Source: Hoylesella timonensis 4401737 = DSM 22865 = JCM 15640 (GTDB lineage: Bacteria; Bacteroidota; Bacteroidia; Bacteroidales; Bacteroidaceae). Taken from it: 62,801 nucleotides of DNA. Shown in pieces: positions 8,898 to 18,179 of the stretch. The position numbers and the translations under genes were made by a program. The stretch covers positions 188,445-251,245 of the forward strand of contig NZ_HG417091.1 in the NCBI RefSeq assembly GCF_000455445.1, in the 5' to 3' direction. Every line of letters begins with the position of its first letter. Within the stretch, counting starts at the first letter, position 1. Under the pieces are notes generated by a model, which saw nothing but the letters and a program-made list of their open reading frames with translations, had not been told where the DNA came from and made no database searches.

Positions 8898-11800
8898 TTA
8901 ATAAGTAATCTTTACACCTAATGAAAGTACTCTTGACAGAGGATATTTCATCGTGTCAAAGCCACCCACCTCTGGGTCCATGCCCGAATACTTGGTGATG
9001 GTGAAGACATTCTCTGCGCTGAAATATACGTAGAGCGAGCTTTTACGATCGTTCAGGTGTCCCCATTTCTGGATAAAGTCTGTAAAGTCGTATCCTATGG
9101 TTAGGTTCTTTAAGCGCAAGTAGGATGCATCTTCCAAGTACCAGTCTGAAGAAGTAGTGAAGTTACCGTTAGGATCGTTCTTCGAAATACGTGGAATATC
9201 GCTTCCCCTGTTTTCAGGAGACCACGCATCCAATATCTTGTTCCAGCGGTTGAAGTTACCCTCTGTGTCGCTCAGTGTAAGGTGCTTTCCTACAAAGAGC
9301 GCCTGAGCGCCAGACACACCTTGGAACATAGCACTTACAGATAGTCCTTTCCAATTAAATCCTGCTGTGAGTGCATAGGTCGTCTTTGGCATAGAACTAC
9401 CACAATATTGCCGGTCTTTGTCGTCGATCTTTCCATCGTTGTTGGCATCAACAAACTTCAAATCACCAGCCTTAGCATTGGGTTGTATCCGTTTACCATC
9501 TTTGTCAACGTATGCTGCAGCTTCTTCATCACTTTGGAAAATACCGTCTGTCTTAATGAGGTGGAACGAGTTAAGAGCTCGTCCTTGTGTTGTCTGGAAA
9601 AGATTCGTCAGGTTTTTGAAGTCATTATGTCCGTAAACGTCACCTACCCAGATGCCTGGATTACCTTTCTCATCATAAGTACCAGTGTCGGTAACACGGT
9701 TTTTCAGCCATGCAAAGTTACCATTGATATAATAAGAGAAATCTTTATTCACTTGATCGTTCCATGCAGCTTGCACTTCCACACCTTCGTTCTTAACTTC
9801 TCCTAAGTTAACAAGCATGGCATCAAGTCCAATTGTCGAGGGCCAACCTACAGATTGTTGTTGTATAAGATTGTAGGTGCGCTTGTTGAAATAGTCAAAT
9901 CCTAAAGATAGTCTGTTATTGAACATGGTTGCATCCAAACCTAAATCCCACTGCTCGGATGTTTCCCAAGTCAACGATGGATTCAATGCTGTACCATTAT
10001 ATATGAGGGTTCCCCATAAGGTGTTACTTGTAACGCCATACTGTGCACCTTCTGACCATACGGATGATGACAGTTGGGCAGCTTTGTAACCATAGCCAAT
10101 GGAGCCAAGATTACCAACACGTCCCCAAGAAGCACGAAGTTTCAGTAAGTTTAGATTTTTATTTTTAGCGAACCAGCTTTCATTTGAGATTTTCCATGCA
10201 CCTGTAAAAGCAGGGAAGTCGCCATAGTTATTATCCTTAGGCAGACGACCTGCGTAGTCTCTACGCCATGATGCCGTTAGGAAATAGCGATCGTCGTATG
10301 AGTAAGAAGCACGTGCAATGCAAGCTACGTTGGCATCTGGACCAATGAGATAGTCGTCTGGTGTAGTTGTTCCAGCGTATGCCAAATATTGAAGAGCAGG
10401 AGTTTCGTCCGAGAAACCACGTGCATACACACTAACACCTCGTTGTACCAACTTGTTAGCTGTTGTAGATAACAAAAGCCCCAGGTTGTGTTTCCCAAAG
10501 GAATTATCGTAAGTCAGTGTATTTTCTGTCATCCATTTTTTATATCTGTAAGCCGATTCGTTCATCTCGTTAAAGAGTTGTGGCTTTCCAGATTCAGGAC
10601 GCATAGGGTTGAACTCCTTGTGGAAGTTGTTTTCAATGTTGAATGAAAATCTACTGGTAAACTTCAATCCTGGAACAATGTCATGGAGCTGTAGTGAGGT
10701 GGTTGACCACATATCACTCGTTTTGTCATAAGCATTGCTGGCACATAGTATGCGCACTGGGTTGATGGCATCACCATGGATGTCGGTGTAACCGTTACCA
10801 GGCTCTGAAACGCCGCCATAGGTTCCGTCTGGATTGTAAACACTGGCACTCGAAGGCATGTGTAATGCGTTCATAATGACACCACCTTCTGGGTTTGCAG
10901 TGTTGGCTCCGCGCATTTGCGAGTTGCGCCAAGTGAAATCCTCTGTAATGGTTATCCATTTGTTAATGTCGAACTGACCGTTATAATGTATGGTGTGTCT
11001 CTTGTTGAATGTGCCAATCAATACACCGTCATCACCGTCATAGGCATAACTCAACCGACTTCTTGCCGAGGAGGTACCTGTGTTGATAACCACGTTGTGT
11101 CTTTGGTAGAAAGCATTTCTAAATACTTCGTCCATCCAGTCTGTACGATTGGTGGCGATATAAGGATTCACTTTTGTATCCCAGCCAATAGGAGTATCCA
11201 GTCCTGCTGCCTTATACGAGATATTAGCCAGCTTGATTTGCTCTTCTGCAGTGAGTGCTTTGGGCAGGTTGGTAGCTTGTCTGAAACCATATAAACCGTC
11301 ATAACTCAAGCTCACTTTTCCTTCTTTGGCTTTCTTGGTTGTTACCAACACACAGCCTCCAGCTCCCGATTGTGCACCATAGATGGCTGCTGATGCAGCA
11401 TCTTTCAGTACAACAATTGACTCTATGTCATTCATAGAAGGAATAGGAGCGCCTGGGATGCCGTCTACAACCCACAGCACATTGTCGCCATTCATGGAGC
11501 CTTGTCCGCGAATGACAATGTTTGGTGCAGAAGTAGGGTCACCTCCATTGGCTGTAATAGTAACACCTGCTAACTGACCTTGCAGCATACCCTCCGTAGA
11601 GCTGACTGGACGAACGGATAGTTTATCCGCATTATTAATCACACCTACAGAGGCAGAAAGGTCTTGTTTGCGTTGACCAGCACCGTAGCCTAATACAACC
11701 ACCTCATCAAGGGAGGCACGATCTTCTGCCAAAACAACATTTAAGTTATTGCTAACTACTGTTACTTTTTTAGTAACATACCCAATAGATGAAATCTGCA

Positions 11801-12083
11801 GTTCAGCATTTCTTGCAACGCTGAGTGTAAATTTACCATTTACGTCTGTGACAGTACCGTTGCTACTACCTACAATTTTAATGGTAGCACCAATAACTGG
11901 TTCTCCATTAGTATCGGTTACGGTACCTGTAATGTGGTCAGCTTTCTGCTGACTCATCTCTACCTTGTTTGCATTTGCATTATATGCAGATGCCATTGCA
12001 GGCACACACAATGTCAAGGCTGTTAAAGCGGTGACTTTGAACAGCTTGTTTTTGTTGCCTACTGAAAAAATAAACTTCTTCAT
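8898..12083 (-). CDS. SusC/RagA-family TonB-linked outer-membrane transporter
   Basis: The 1061-residue protein begins with a signal peptide ending near MASAYNANA. A carboxypeptidase-regulatory-like domain follows (ITGTVTDTNGEPVIGATI, about residues 50-130), then the SusC plug entry DEVVVLGYGAGQRKQDLSASV, the plug (VVDGIPG, SIVVLKDAASAAIYG) and a long beta-barrel ending in LSLGVKITY. It imports the SusD-bound ligand with energy from an ExbB/ExbD/TonB complex such as the one at 32990-35976. The transcript starts about 50 nt upstream. The LacI-AraC regulator upstream on the same strand is the probable controller. Confidence 0.96.
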   Translation of the reverse strand: MKKFIFSVGNKNKLFKVTALTALTLCVPAMASAYNANANKVEMSQQKADHITGTVTDTNGEPVIGATIKIVGSSNGTVTDVNGKFTLSVARNAELQISSIGYVTKKVTVVSNNLNVVLAEDRASLDEVVVLGYGAGQRKQDLSASVGVINNADKLSVRPVSSTEGMLQGQLAGVTITANGGDPTSAPNIVIRGQGSMNGDNVLWVVDGIPGAPIPSMNDIESIVVLKDAASAAIYGAQSGAGGCVLVTTKKAKEGKVSLSYDGLYGFRQATNLPKALTAEEQIKLANISYKAAGLDTPIGWDTKVNPYIATNRTDWMDEVFRNAFYQRHNVVINTGTSSARSRLSYAYDGDDGVLIGTFNKRHTIHYNGQFDINKWITITEDFTWRNSQMRGANTANPEGGVIMNALHMPSSASVYNPDGTYGGVSEPGNGYTDIHGDAINPVRILCASNAYDKTSDMWSTTSLQLHDIVPGLKFTSRFSFNIENNFHKEFNPMRPESGKPQLFNEMNESAYRYKKWMTENTLTYDNSFGKHNLGLLLSTTANKLVQRGVSVYARGFSDETPALQYLAYAGTTTPDDYLIGPDANVACIARASYSYDDRYFLTASWRRDYAGRLPKDNNYGDFPAFTGAWKISNESWFAKNKNLNLLKLRASWGRVGNLGSIGYGYKAAQLSSSVWSEGAQYGVTSNTLWGTLIYNGTALNPSLTWETSEQWDLGLDATMFNNRLSLGFDYFNKRTYNLIQQQSVGWPSTIGLDAMLVNLGEVKNEGVEVQAAWNDQVNKDFSYYINGNFAWLKNRVTDTGTYDEKGNPGIWVGDVYGHNDFKNLTNLFQTTQGRALNSFHLIKTDGIFQSDEEAAAYVDKDGKRIQPNAKAGDLKFVDANNDGKIDDKDRQYCGSSMPKTTYALTAGFNWKGLSVSAMFQGVSGAQALFVGKHLTLSDTEGNFNRWNKILDAWSPENRGSDIPRISKNDPNGNFTTSSDWYLEDASYLRLKNLTIGYDFTDFIQKWGHLNDRKSSLYVYFSAENVFTITKYSGMDPEVGGFDTMKYPLSRVLSLGVKITY

Positions 12084-12138
12084 GCAGTTGAAATTAATAG
12101 TGATAGTATAATTGATTTAGATTTCTCTTTTTGCCATG

Positions 12139-12146
12139 CAAAGATA
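12139..12146 (-). promoter_or_regulatory. Likely -7 box of the susC promoter
   Basis: The minus strand reads TATCTTTGC, an exact match to TAnnTTTG, about 56 bp before the susC start codon. No clear -33 TTTG box is visible, which is common at regulated promoters that need an activator. Confidence 0.6.
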
Positions 12147-12330
12147 ATTAGCGTAGCTTATATTTTTAGCATAAGTGGGTAAAAATAGATACGGTTCTTG
12201 TTCTTTTCATAGTTTTGTAATCTATTCGTAATAAATGAGTTGCTTGTATTTCTCTTTTATTATTGAAAACTTCTTATTAGATTTTAAGACCTTTGGTTCA
12301 ATATTACAAATTTAATACTTTTTTATTGAG

Positions 12331-12385
12331 CATAGATACGTATTTGCGTATTTTAATATTGAAAATGCGCAAATACGTCAAATAG
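12331..12385. repeat. Dispersed palindrome, most symmetric copy
   Basis: ACGTATTTGCG (12338-12348) and its exact complement (12368-12378) flank ATTTT/AAAAT inner arms and an AATATTG loop. The left arm CATAGATACGTATTTGCG aligns with the arms of the palindromes at 12514, 29318 and 41987 (consensus CATAACTCGCGTATTTGCG) with one gap. It is 255 bp upstream of susC, so it could instead be an operator; similarity to the other copies favours a dispersed repeat. Confidence 0.6.
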
Positions 12386-12513
12386 CGTACGATTCATTCA
12401 TTGAAGGATGATATTTTTACAATGAAAAGCCTCCAAAAGGCAGTATATGTAACATTGGTGGCACGCTGTAAAGGAGGGTAATAGATGCTGAATTTTCTTT
12501 ACAAAGTGCCTCT

Positions 12514-12724
12514 CATAACTCGCGTGAAAACAACCAACGTCAAAGTTGGTCGCAAATACGCGAAAAATGAGCGAGGTTCATAATTCGTTGATGTTAAGGA
12601 TATTATGCTTGCGACACCTCTTTTCATTCCCATTTTTACCTTTTCTTTGCGACTAAAGCATTGAGATAAGCCTCCAATTTGCATGCTTTAATATTGCTGA
12701 AGCATGTGAATAACACCCTTAAAG
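12514..12724 (+). repeat. Dispersed non-coding repeat, copy A (palindrome plus tail module)
   Basis: Two 22-bp arms (12514-12535 and 12548-12569) flank a 12-nt loop. The right arm contains GGTCGCAAATACGCG. About 40 bp after the arm (CGTTGATGTTAAG...ATTATGC) also resemble the copy at 29318. A second module (AAGCATTGAG ... CATGTGAATAACACCCTTA, about 12655-12720) recurs in the 29318 copy in the opposite orientation. Arm pairing here is imperfect (13 of 22). Function unknown. Confidence 0.65.
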
Positions 12725-13018
12725 AGTGTTTCCAAGAGCGTAAGGTCAATGTTTTAACTTGAAAAAACGTTTTTTTTGTTCAAATCAGCGTACTTTTGTT
12801 CATGATTTGCCTATTAAAATTTTCTATTTTGAAGATTTTCAATGACCGTTTTTTGGTAAAATAAAAGGACAAAGTGTTGTGTATGTCTTTACTGAAAGTA
12901 CAACAATCCTACACCTCTGAACAAACTATGTTTTTGTCTTTTTTTTGTGTTGTTCGTTGTGCAATAGTTGTGCAAATAATAGTCCGTCATGAGTGTTTAT
13001 GCAATGAAATGTAACTTG

Positions 13019-14191
13019 TTACAAGTCGTATGCTTTGTTTCTTTTGCGAAATTCAGTAGGTGTACAACCTTTGATTTGCTTAAATTGTTGTACCAAGTTA
13101 CTGTAGTTGTAAAACTCCATCTCTGTGGCGATTTCATTGATGGGTTTGTCTGTTTCATGAATTTTTCGCGCAAACTCTTCTATTCTGTTATAGATGATAT
13201 AATTATAAACCGATCTTCCTGTCACCTTCTTAAATCTCATCTCGAGCAATCTTCTTGATAGCGGCAGCTTTTTAACCAAGTCGGTTACATTCAGGGCTTT
13301 ATCTAAGTTGCTGTGAATAAATTCCAACGCTTCATTGATGTACATGTCATTGGTTGCAAAGCTGTTGGTTGATGCTCTATTGATGATGGAGATAGCCTTG
13401 ATGATTACATCCTGTGGCTGGAAATCCTTTTGTTTTATGAGATTCATGATGAGTTCTGCAGTTTCATAACCACCAGCTTCAATATCTAAATGAATACTTG
13501 AGAGGGGAGGGTCGGACAGTTCGCAAAGGGTCGTATCATTGTCTACTCCTAATACGGCAAGATGTTCTGGAATTTGGATGCTGTTGCTTTTACAAATTTC
13601 AGTGATTTTATTTCCCTGGTTGTCGTCACAGCAAAAGACAGCTGTTTGTTGTGGGAGTTGGTTTAACCAATTTAATAATGGGGTAGTGTCGTAATACCAA
13701 AGCGTTTCTAATTGTTGATTGGTATACGTATAAAAGTTTTTGCTGTATCCAGCTTCTTTAATGCCTTCGTAGAATCCTTCACATCGTTCGTCAGACCATA
13801 CTGTATCTTTGTAACCGTAAAATGCAAAATGCTTGTAGCCTTTTTCTATAAAAAACTGGGCAGCCAACTTTCCTGTATCGTGATAGTTGCTGGTGATATT
13901 TGGAATGTTATTAAATCTTCGCTTAAAGTCTTGAGCTATAGCAATGATTCCATTTCTGGGGAACAAATCGATGTCGTCATCATGGTTGAAGCGTCCGATA
14001 ATAGCATTTGCTTCCCATTTCTTTGCCCATTCAACAACGCCTTTGATGCCATAGGTTTCTTTATACGAGGGGGGCATGCGACAAACAACCCATGCTTCTT
14101 GGTCTTTTTGTTTGGCATAGGTTAGAATTCCCTGCAGTAAATGGTGGGCGTAGGCTTCTGTAAAATCGGATAGAAAAATAAGACGTACCAT
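13019..14191 (-). CDS. XylR-type hybrid regulator: LacI-like sugar sensor with AraC DNA-binding domain
   Basis: The 390-residue protein combines a periplasmic-binding-protein-like sensor (about residues 1-275, with AVFCCDDNQGNKITEICKSNSIQIPEHLAVLGVDND as the LacI/XylR hallmark) and a C-terminal AraC/XylS helix-turn-helix (about 285-390, with LSRRLLEMRFKKVTGRSVYNYI and FYNYSNLVQQFKQIKGCTPTEFRKR). It has no signal peptide or membrane segment, so it is a cytoplasmic one-component sensor that binds an imported mono- or oligosaccharide. It lies upstream of susC on the same strand, so the susCD-phosphatase-glycosidase locus is its likely target. The inducer is unknown. Confidence 0.9.
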   Translation of the reverse strand: MVRLIFLSDFTEAYAHHLLQGILTYAKQKDQEAWVVCRMPPSYKETYGIKGVVEWAKKWEANAIIGRFNHDDDIDLFPRNGIIAIAQDFKRRFNNIPNITSNYHDTGKLAAQFFIEKGYKHFAFYGYKDTVWSDERCEGFYEGIKEAGYSKNFYTYTNQQLETLWYYDTTPLLNWLNQLPQQTAVFCCDDNQGNKITEICKSNSIQIPEHLAVLGVDNDTTLCELSDPPLSSIHLDIEAGGYETAELIMNLIKQKDFQPQDVIIKAISIINRASTNSFATNDMYINEALEFIHSNLDKALNVTDLVKKLPLSRRLLEMRFKKVTGRSVYNYIIYNRIEEFARKIHETDKPINEIATEMEFYNYSNLVQQFKQIKGCTPTEFRKRNKAYDL

Positions 14192-14275
14192 ATTTAGAAT
14201 ACTATCAAATCATCATTCGTATTATGGTAATATATTTCCTCTTTTATAGTAGAGTGCTTACATGGATTTGAAAAG

Positions 14276-14310
14276 AAAGCGGGTATCAAACAAAGTTGAT
14301 CCCGCTTTTA
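14276..14310 (-). terminator. Terminator downstream of the aldolase gene
   Basis: AAAGCGGG-T-ATCAA pairs with TTGATCCCGCTTT across a 6-nt loop (ACAAAG), with one bulged T. T-rich sequence follows on both strands. It lies about 125 bp past the aldolase stop codon and separates it from the regulator gene. Confidence 0.65.
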
Positions 14311-14433
14311 TCTAATGCTGTACGATGTATTTAACTCAATAGAGGTAAGTGCTATCGTACTACCTAATGAAAAGACGATTCCATGCTTGACAATGCTCAC
14401 AATGGAAGGTCATCCTTTCATCTCTAATGACAA

Positions 14434-15444
14434 TTAGTCGAGTTGAGCTAACTTGTTATTAGAGCCTAAAACATTCACAATCTTGTGTGTGTAAAGCTCT
14501 GTCATCAAGTCGCGAGCTGGTCCACAGTATTTGCGTGGATCAAATTCTCCTGGCTTTTCGTTAAGTACCTTACGTACGGCAGCGGTGAAAGCAAGACGAG
14601 AGTCTGAGTCAATGTTAATCTTGCAAACGGCACTCTTCGCAGCTTTGCGCAACTGCTCCTCTGGGATACCAACGGCATCAGGCAGTTTTCCGCCATTTTC
14701 GTTGATAATCTTCACATACTCCTGTGGTACAGAAGAAGAACCGTGAAGTACGATTGGGAATCCAGGAAGTTTCTCCATAATTTCGTCCAATACGTCGAAA
14801 GCCAAAGGAGGTGGTACCAACAAGCCTGTCTTCGTGTCACGTGTACACTGCTCTGGCTTAAACTTGTATGCACCGTGTGAGGTACCAATAGAGATAGCCA
14901 GCGAGTCAACGCCTGTACGACTAACAAAGTCGATAACCTCTTCAGGCTTGGTGTAATGAGATTCTTCTGCTACTACGTCATCTTCTACACCTGCCAAAAC
15001 GCCAAGTTCGCCTTCTACGGTGACATCAAACTGATGAGCGTATTCTACGACTTTCTTGGTCAATGCAATGTTCTCCTCGTAAGGAAGTGATGAACCATCA
15101 ATCATCACAGAAGAGAAACCATAGTCAACGCAGCTTTTGCAGGTCTCGAAAGAATCACCGTGATCCAAGTGGAGGGCGATTTCAGGATGTTTGCAACCTA
15201 ATTCTTTGGCGTACTCTACAGCACCTTGTGCCATGTAGCGAAGCAATGTTTGGTTGGCATATTGACGTGCGCCCTTAGATACCTGTAAGATAACAGGAGA
15301 CTTTTGGTCAGAAGAAGCCTTGATAATAGCTTGCAACTGTTCCATGTTATTAAAGTTGAAAGCTGGAATAGCGTAACCGCCATTGATGGCTCTCTTAAAC
15401 ATCTCGCGTGTGTTTACGAGGCCTAATGATTTGTAATCTACCAT
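14434..15444 (-). CDS. fba: Class II fructose-bisphosphate aldolase
   Basis: Zinc-dependent aldolase that interconverts fructose 1,6-bisphosphate with dihydroxyacetone phosphate and glyceraldehyde 3-phosphate in glycolysis and gluconeogenesis. The 336-residue protein has the class II blocks: IPAFNFNNMEQ near the N-terminus, HLDHGDS at 92-98 with zinc-binding His and catalytic Asp, EGELG at 144-148, a Gly-rich SIGTSHGAYKF, and LHGSSSVP with the third zinc His. It is monocistronic, with its own promoter upstream and a terminator downstream. Confidence 0.97.
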   Translation of the reverse strand: MVDYKSLGLVNTREMFKRAINGGYAIPAFNFNNMEQLQAIIKASSDQKSPVILQVSKGARQYANQTLLRYMAQGAVEYAKELGCKHPEIALHLDHGDSFETCKSCVDYGFSSVMIDGSSLPYEENIALTKKVVEYAHQFDVTVEGELGVLAGVEDDVVAEESHYTKPEEVIDFVSRTGVDSLAISIGTSHGAYKFKPEQCTRDTKTGLLVPPPLAFDVLDEIMEKLPGFPIVLHGSSSVPQEYVKIINENGGKLPDAVGIPEEQLRKAAKSAVCKINIDSDSRLAFTAAVRKVLNEKPGEFDPRKYCGPARDLMTELYTHKIVNVLGSNNKLAQLD

Positions 15445-15494
15445 ATTTTTTTATTTTTATAAAGTTGGTTTACTAATACCTTTGATAGTTATTG

Positions 15495-15525
15495 CAAAGT
15501 TAACATTTTAATTTGTTATACCCAA
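15495..15525 (-). promoter_or_regulatory. Promoter of the aldolase gene
   Basis: The minus strand carries TAACTTTG (15502-15495), an exact TAnnTTTG match, and a TTG box at 15525-15523, 20 bp further upstream. This is the standard Bacteroidetes arrangement, about 50 bp before the start codon. Confidence 0.65.
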
Positions 15526-15570
15526 GTGATACAACATTTTTTAATGTTTAACTCGTCTTTCACTGTTGAT

Positions 15571-16617
15571 TTAGTCTAAGGCTTCTATTTTGATATTTTC
15601 TACATTGCCAGTTACTGGGTTTAGAACCAAATGTGTGGTGAATTTCTTCCCCCATAGTCTTCCGCTAATGTTCTCTATGCGACCGAATTGTGCAGCGTAG
15701 GTGTCGAAAGATGACAAGGGCTGTTCCTCTTTCGACAGTGTGATATTGATTTTTCCTGGCAAGTTCACATTGATACCCACATTGTTCTTGTCTTTTTTTG
15801 CATTTTCATCGGGCAGCGAAAGTACGGGGATGATTTCTTCATCTTTGATACTTAAATAATAAGGTGTACCTCCCAAATCGTCTTTGTCCACCATTCCCAA
15901 ATGCTTGGAAAAGCGGAACAGCAAGTCGTGTTCGGTTCCTTTGACAGGGACATAGTCCACAATAGTTTCGAGAGTGTCGGTAATTGTGGTGCCTTGGAAA
16001 AACTGCAACATGGCTTTTTCTTGCGTATTGAGGTTGTCCAGCATGATTCTTAGTTGTTCGCCATCTTTGGGCATGAAGTCTGCCTCGCCCCTTGAGAGTT
16101 GATTTTTGCTGTCTCTGATATCGTATATCTCTTGTGCAATGAGTTCTGCCGTCTTGGCATTGCTGCCAGCAGCCAATATTTCAGCGGTCATGTATTTAGC
16201 TGGGTCAATAGCTACTGGTTTGGGTGCTGACTGAAAAGATGTGACTTTCTCCACAGGCATTGGCTCACTGTTCACCGCCATGATGACTCCATTTTGGTCT
16301 CTGCTCACGCTGATGATGCTATGCTTCTTATCAATCGTTGCAGTAAACTGCTTCGAAGAGTCGGGTACGGCATAGGTATTCATTTTAGTACCAACAATTC
16401 TGTAGGTCGTGGTGGGCGTATCTTTCACAGGTGTTTTGAGGTATCTTTCTGAAAAGCGTGCGTACTTTCCAGGTGTAAATGTTGTTTTCTCTACCAGAAC
16501 GGAAAAACGCAAAGCTGTTTTGGGTAGGAAGTAGGTTACGCCTTCTGTAGGAATTTGTGCCCAAAGCGCAATGATATTCAATGCTAAAAATAAGGTGGAT
16601 AAAAATGTTTTTTTCAT
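15571..16617 (-). CDS. Exported DUF4831 family protein
   Basis: The 348-residue protein has a signal peptide (MKKTFLSTLFLALNIIALWA). It matches by eye the Bacteroidetes DUF4831 family: the opening TEGVTYFLPKTALRFSVLVEKTTFTPGKYARFSERYL, the middle AELIAQEIYDIRDSKNQLSRGEADFMPKDGEQLR, and the C-terminal half with GTTITDTLE and the FSKHLGMV block. The family has no established function. It is exported, and lies 38 bp downstream of the NAD(P)HX repair gene on the same strand. Confidence 0.8.
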   Translation of the reverse strand: MKKTFLSTLFLALNIIALWAQIPTEGVTYFLPKTALRFSVLVEKTTFTPGKYARFSERYLKTPVKDTPTTTYRIVGTKMNTYAVPDSSKQFTATIDKKHSIISVSRDQNGVIMAVNSEPMPVEKVTSFQSAPKPVAIDPAKYMTAEILAAGSNAKTAELIAQEIYDIRDSKNQLSRGEADFMPKDGEQLRIMLDNLNTQEKAMLQFFQGTTITDTLETIVDYVPVKGTEHDLLFRFSKHLGMVDKDDLGGTPYYLSIKDEEIIPVLSLPDENAKKDKNNVGINVNLPGKINITLSKEEQPLSSFDTYAAQFGRIENISGRLWGKKFTTHLVLNPVTGNVENIKIEALD

Positions 16618-16655
16618 ATTTCAAATCATGTTTCATGAGGGATGTGTGTCAAACC

Positions 16656-18179
16656 TCAATGCAATGCCTGTAATTTCTTGAATGCCTGTGGTAACCAGCG
16701 AATAATATCGCCCGCAATCATACTCTCTTTTCCCATTTCTTGTGCTGCCAAATCGCCCGCTAATCCGTGAAGATACATACCTACGATGCATGCGTCAGCA
16801 TGACGGTATCCGCGTGCCAATAGTCCTGTGATAATGCCCGTTAAGACATCTCCACAGCCAGCAGTTGCCATGCCTCCATTGCCAGTTGAGTTAAAGAACA
16901 CTTTCCCATTAGGCTGGCACAGTGCGGTATAATGCCCTTTTAGCAGCACGAATCCGTGCAACCGTCCTGCCAATTCGCAGGCTTTTGCGAGTCTTTCGTA
17001 ACTGTCAGCACTTGTATTTCCAATCAGTCGGTCAAACTCTTTGGGATGAGGGGTAAGAATAATGTTCTTGGGCAATTGCTGCATCCATGCTCGATGCGTA
17101 CCTAACATGTTCAGAGCATCGGCATCAACAACAATAGGACACTGTGCACGCCTTACTTGTGCAATCATGGCGATGGCGGAGTTCTCGTGTTGTCCCAATC
17201 CAGAACCTATACCTAAGGCATCAAAAGGGTCTGTGTCTACGGGTTCGGTGAAGTATTCTTTTTCAGGGTCTACACTCACAATGGCTTCTGGAACTGAAAT
17301 TTGGAGGATATTAAGAAGATGCTTAGGAATGTGAGTGGTCACTTTTCCAATGCCTACTCGCAGACAAGCTTGAGTGGCGAGTGTTGCAGCACCTGCCATA
17401 CCGTAACTGCCAGCCACTAATAGTGCATGCCCCATGTCGCCTTTGTGTACAAATTCAGAACGTGTTAGCAACTTTTCAACCACTTCATGTTCTTCCACAA
17501 TGTTGTATTTGGCATCTATTTGCTGGGTAAAAGCTTCTGAAAGTTGGATGTCCAACACTTTTACTTGTCCAATATAGGGTTGCATGTCCGCCATCATCAT
17601 GGACAACTTTTTGTGCTGAAGTGTGAACGTTACATCCGCTTTCACGATATTTGTCCGAACATTAAAAGCATTGTTTTCGGGTAAGAGTCCTGAAGGCATG
17701 TCAATGCTTACCACCTTGCAAGGCGATTGGTTGATATATTTTACCAGTGATGCAAAGCCTCCTGTGAGTGGTTTGTTAAGTCCTGCTCCAAACAATCCGT
17801 CAATGACAACGGTATCGGCTTCCAAAGCAGGAGGTTCAAAATTGAGCGTAACTTCCGTGAAATGGGTAATTTTTGGGTGATTTTTCAATCGATCCCTGTT
17901 GATAGCACAATTCTCGGATAGTTTGTTACTAATATTAAACAAATAAACATCAATGGAATATCCGTTCTCTGCCAATATCCGAGCTACAGCCAATGCGTCA
18001 CCCCCATTGTTTCCAGGACCAGCAAAGACTACCATGGGCGATGTTGTCGTCCAGCTATTCATGATGGCGCGGCTCAATGCCTGTGCCGAACGCTCCATCA
18101 AATCAATGCTTTTAATGGACTCGTGCGCAATGGTATAATCGTCAAGCTCTTGAATTTGAGCACTTGTTAATATCTTCAT
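16656..18179 (-). CDS. nnrDE: Bifunctional NAD(P)H-hydrate epimerase / ADP-dependent NAD(P)H-hydrate dehydratase
   Basis: Repairs hydrated NADH and NADPH. The N-terminal half (about residues 1-215) is the YjeF_N epimerase with VFAGPGNNGGDALAVARIL and IDGLFGAGLNKPL. The C-terminal half (about 225-505) is the YjeF_C/CARKD dehydratase with GSYGMAGAATLATQACLRVG, VDADALNML, ILTPHPKEFDRL and GNGGMATAGCGDVLTGIITGL. The length of 507 residues fits the fused bacterial form. It is transcribed away from hpt. Confidence 0.95.
   Translation of the reverse strand: MKILTSAQIQELDDYTIAHESIKSIDLMERSAQALSRAIMNSWTTTSPMVVFAGPGNNGGDALAVARILAENGYSIDVYLFNISNKLSENCAINRDRLKNHPKITHFTEVTLNFEPPALEADTVVIDGLFGAGLNKPLTGGFASLVKYINQSPCKVVSIDMPSGLLPENNAFNVRTNIVKADVTFTLQHKKLSMMMADMQPYIGQVKVLDIQLSEAFTQQIDAKYNIVEEHEVVEKLLTRSEFVHKGDMGHALLVAGSYGMAGAATLATQACLRVGIGKVTTHIPKHLLNILQISVPEAIVSVDPEKEYFTEPVDTDPFDALGIGSGLGQHENSAIAMIAQVRRAQCPIVVDADALNMLGTHRAWMQQLPKNIILTPHPKEFDRLIGNTSADSYERLAKACELAGRLHGFVLLKGHYTALCQPNGKVFFNSTGNGGMATAGCGDVLTGIITGLLARGYRHADACIVGMYLHGLAGDLAAQEMGKESMIAGDIIRWLPQAFKKLQALH

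Larger units (their letters stand above)
12084..13018. other. 935-bp gene-free region between the regulator gene and susC
   Basis: It holds the susC promoter (12139-12146) and two copies of a dispersed palindrome (12331-12385 and 12514-12569), the second followed by a longer repeated module to about 12724. The rest is very AT-rich and shows no convincing reading frame. The operator of the LacI-AraC regulator should lie here, but no unambiguous site was identified. Confidence 0.7.

Noticed and set aside
12499..12684. A 61-codon frame on the minus strand upstream of susC
   Set aside because: It lies wholly inside the dispersed palindromic repeat, and its product is not supported by any domain or neighbour.
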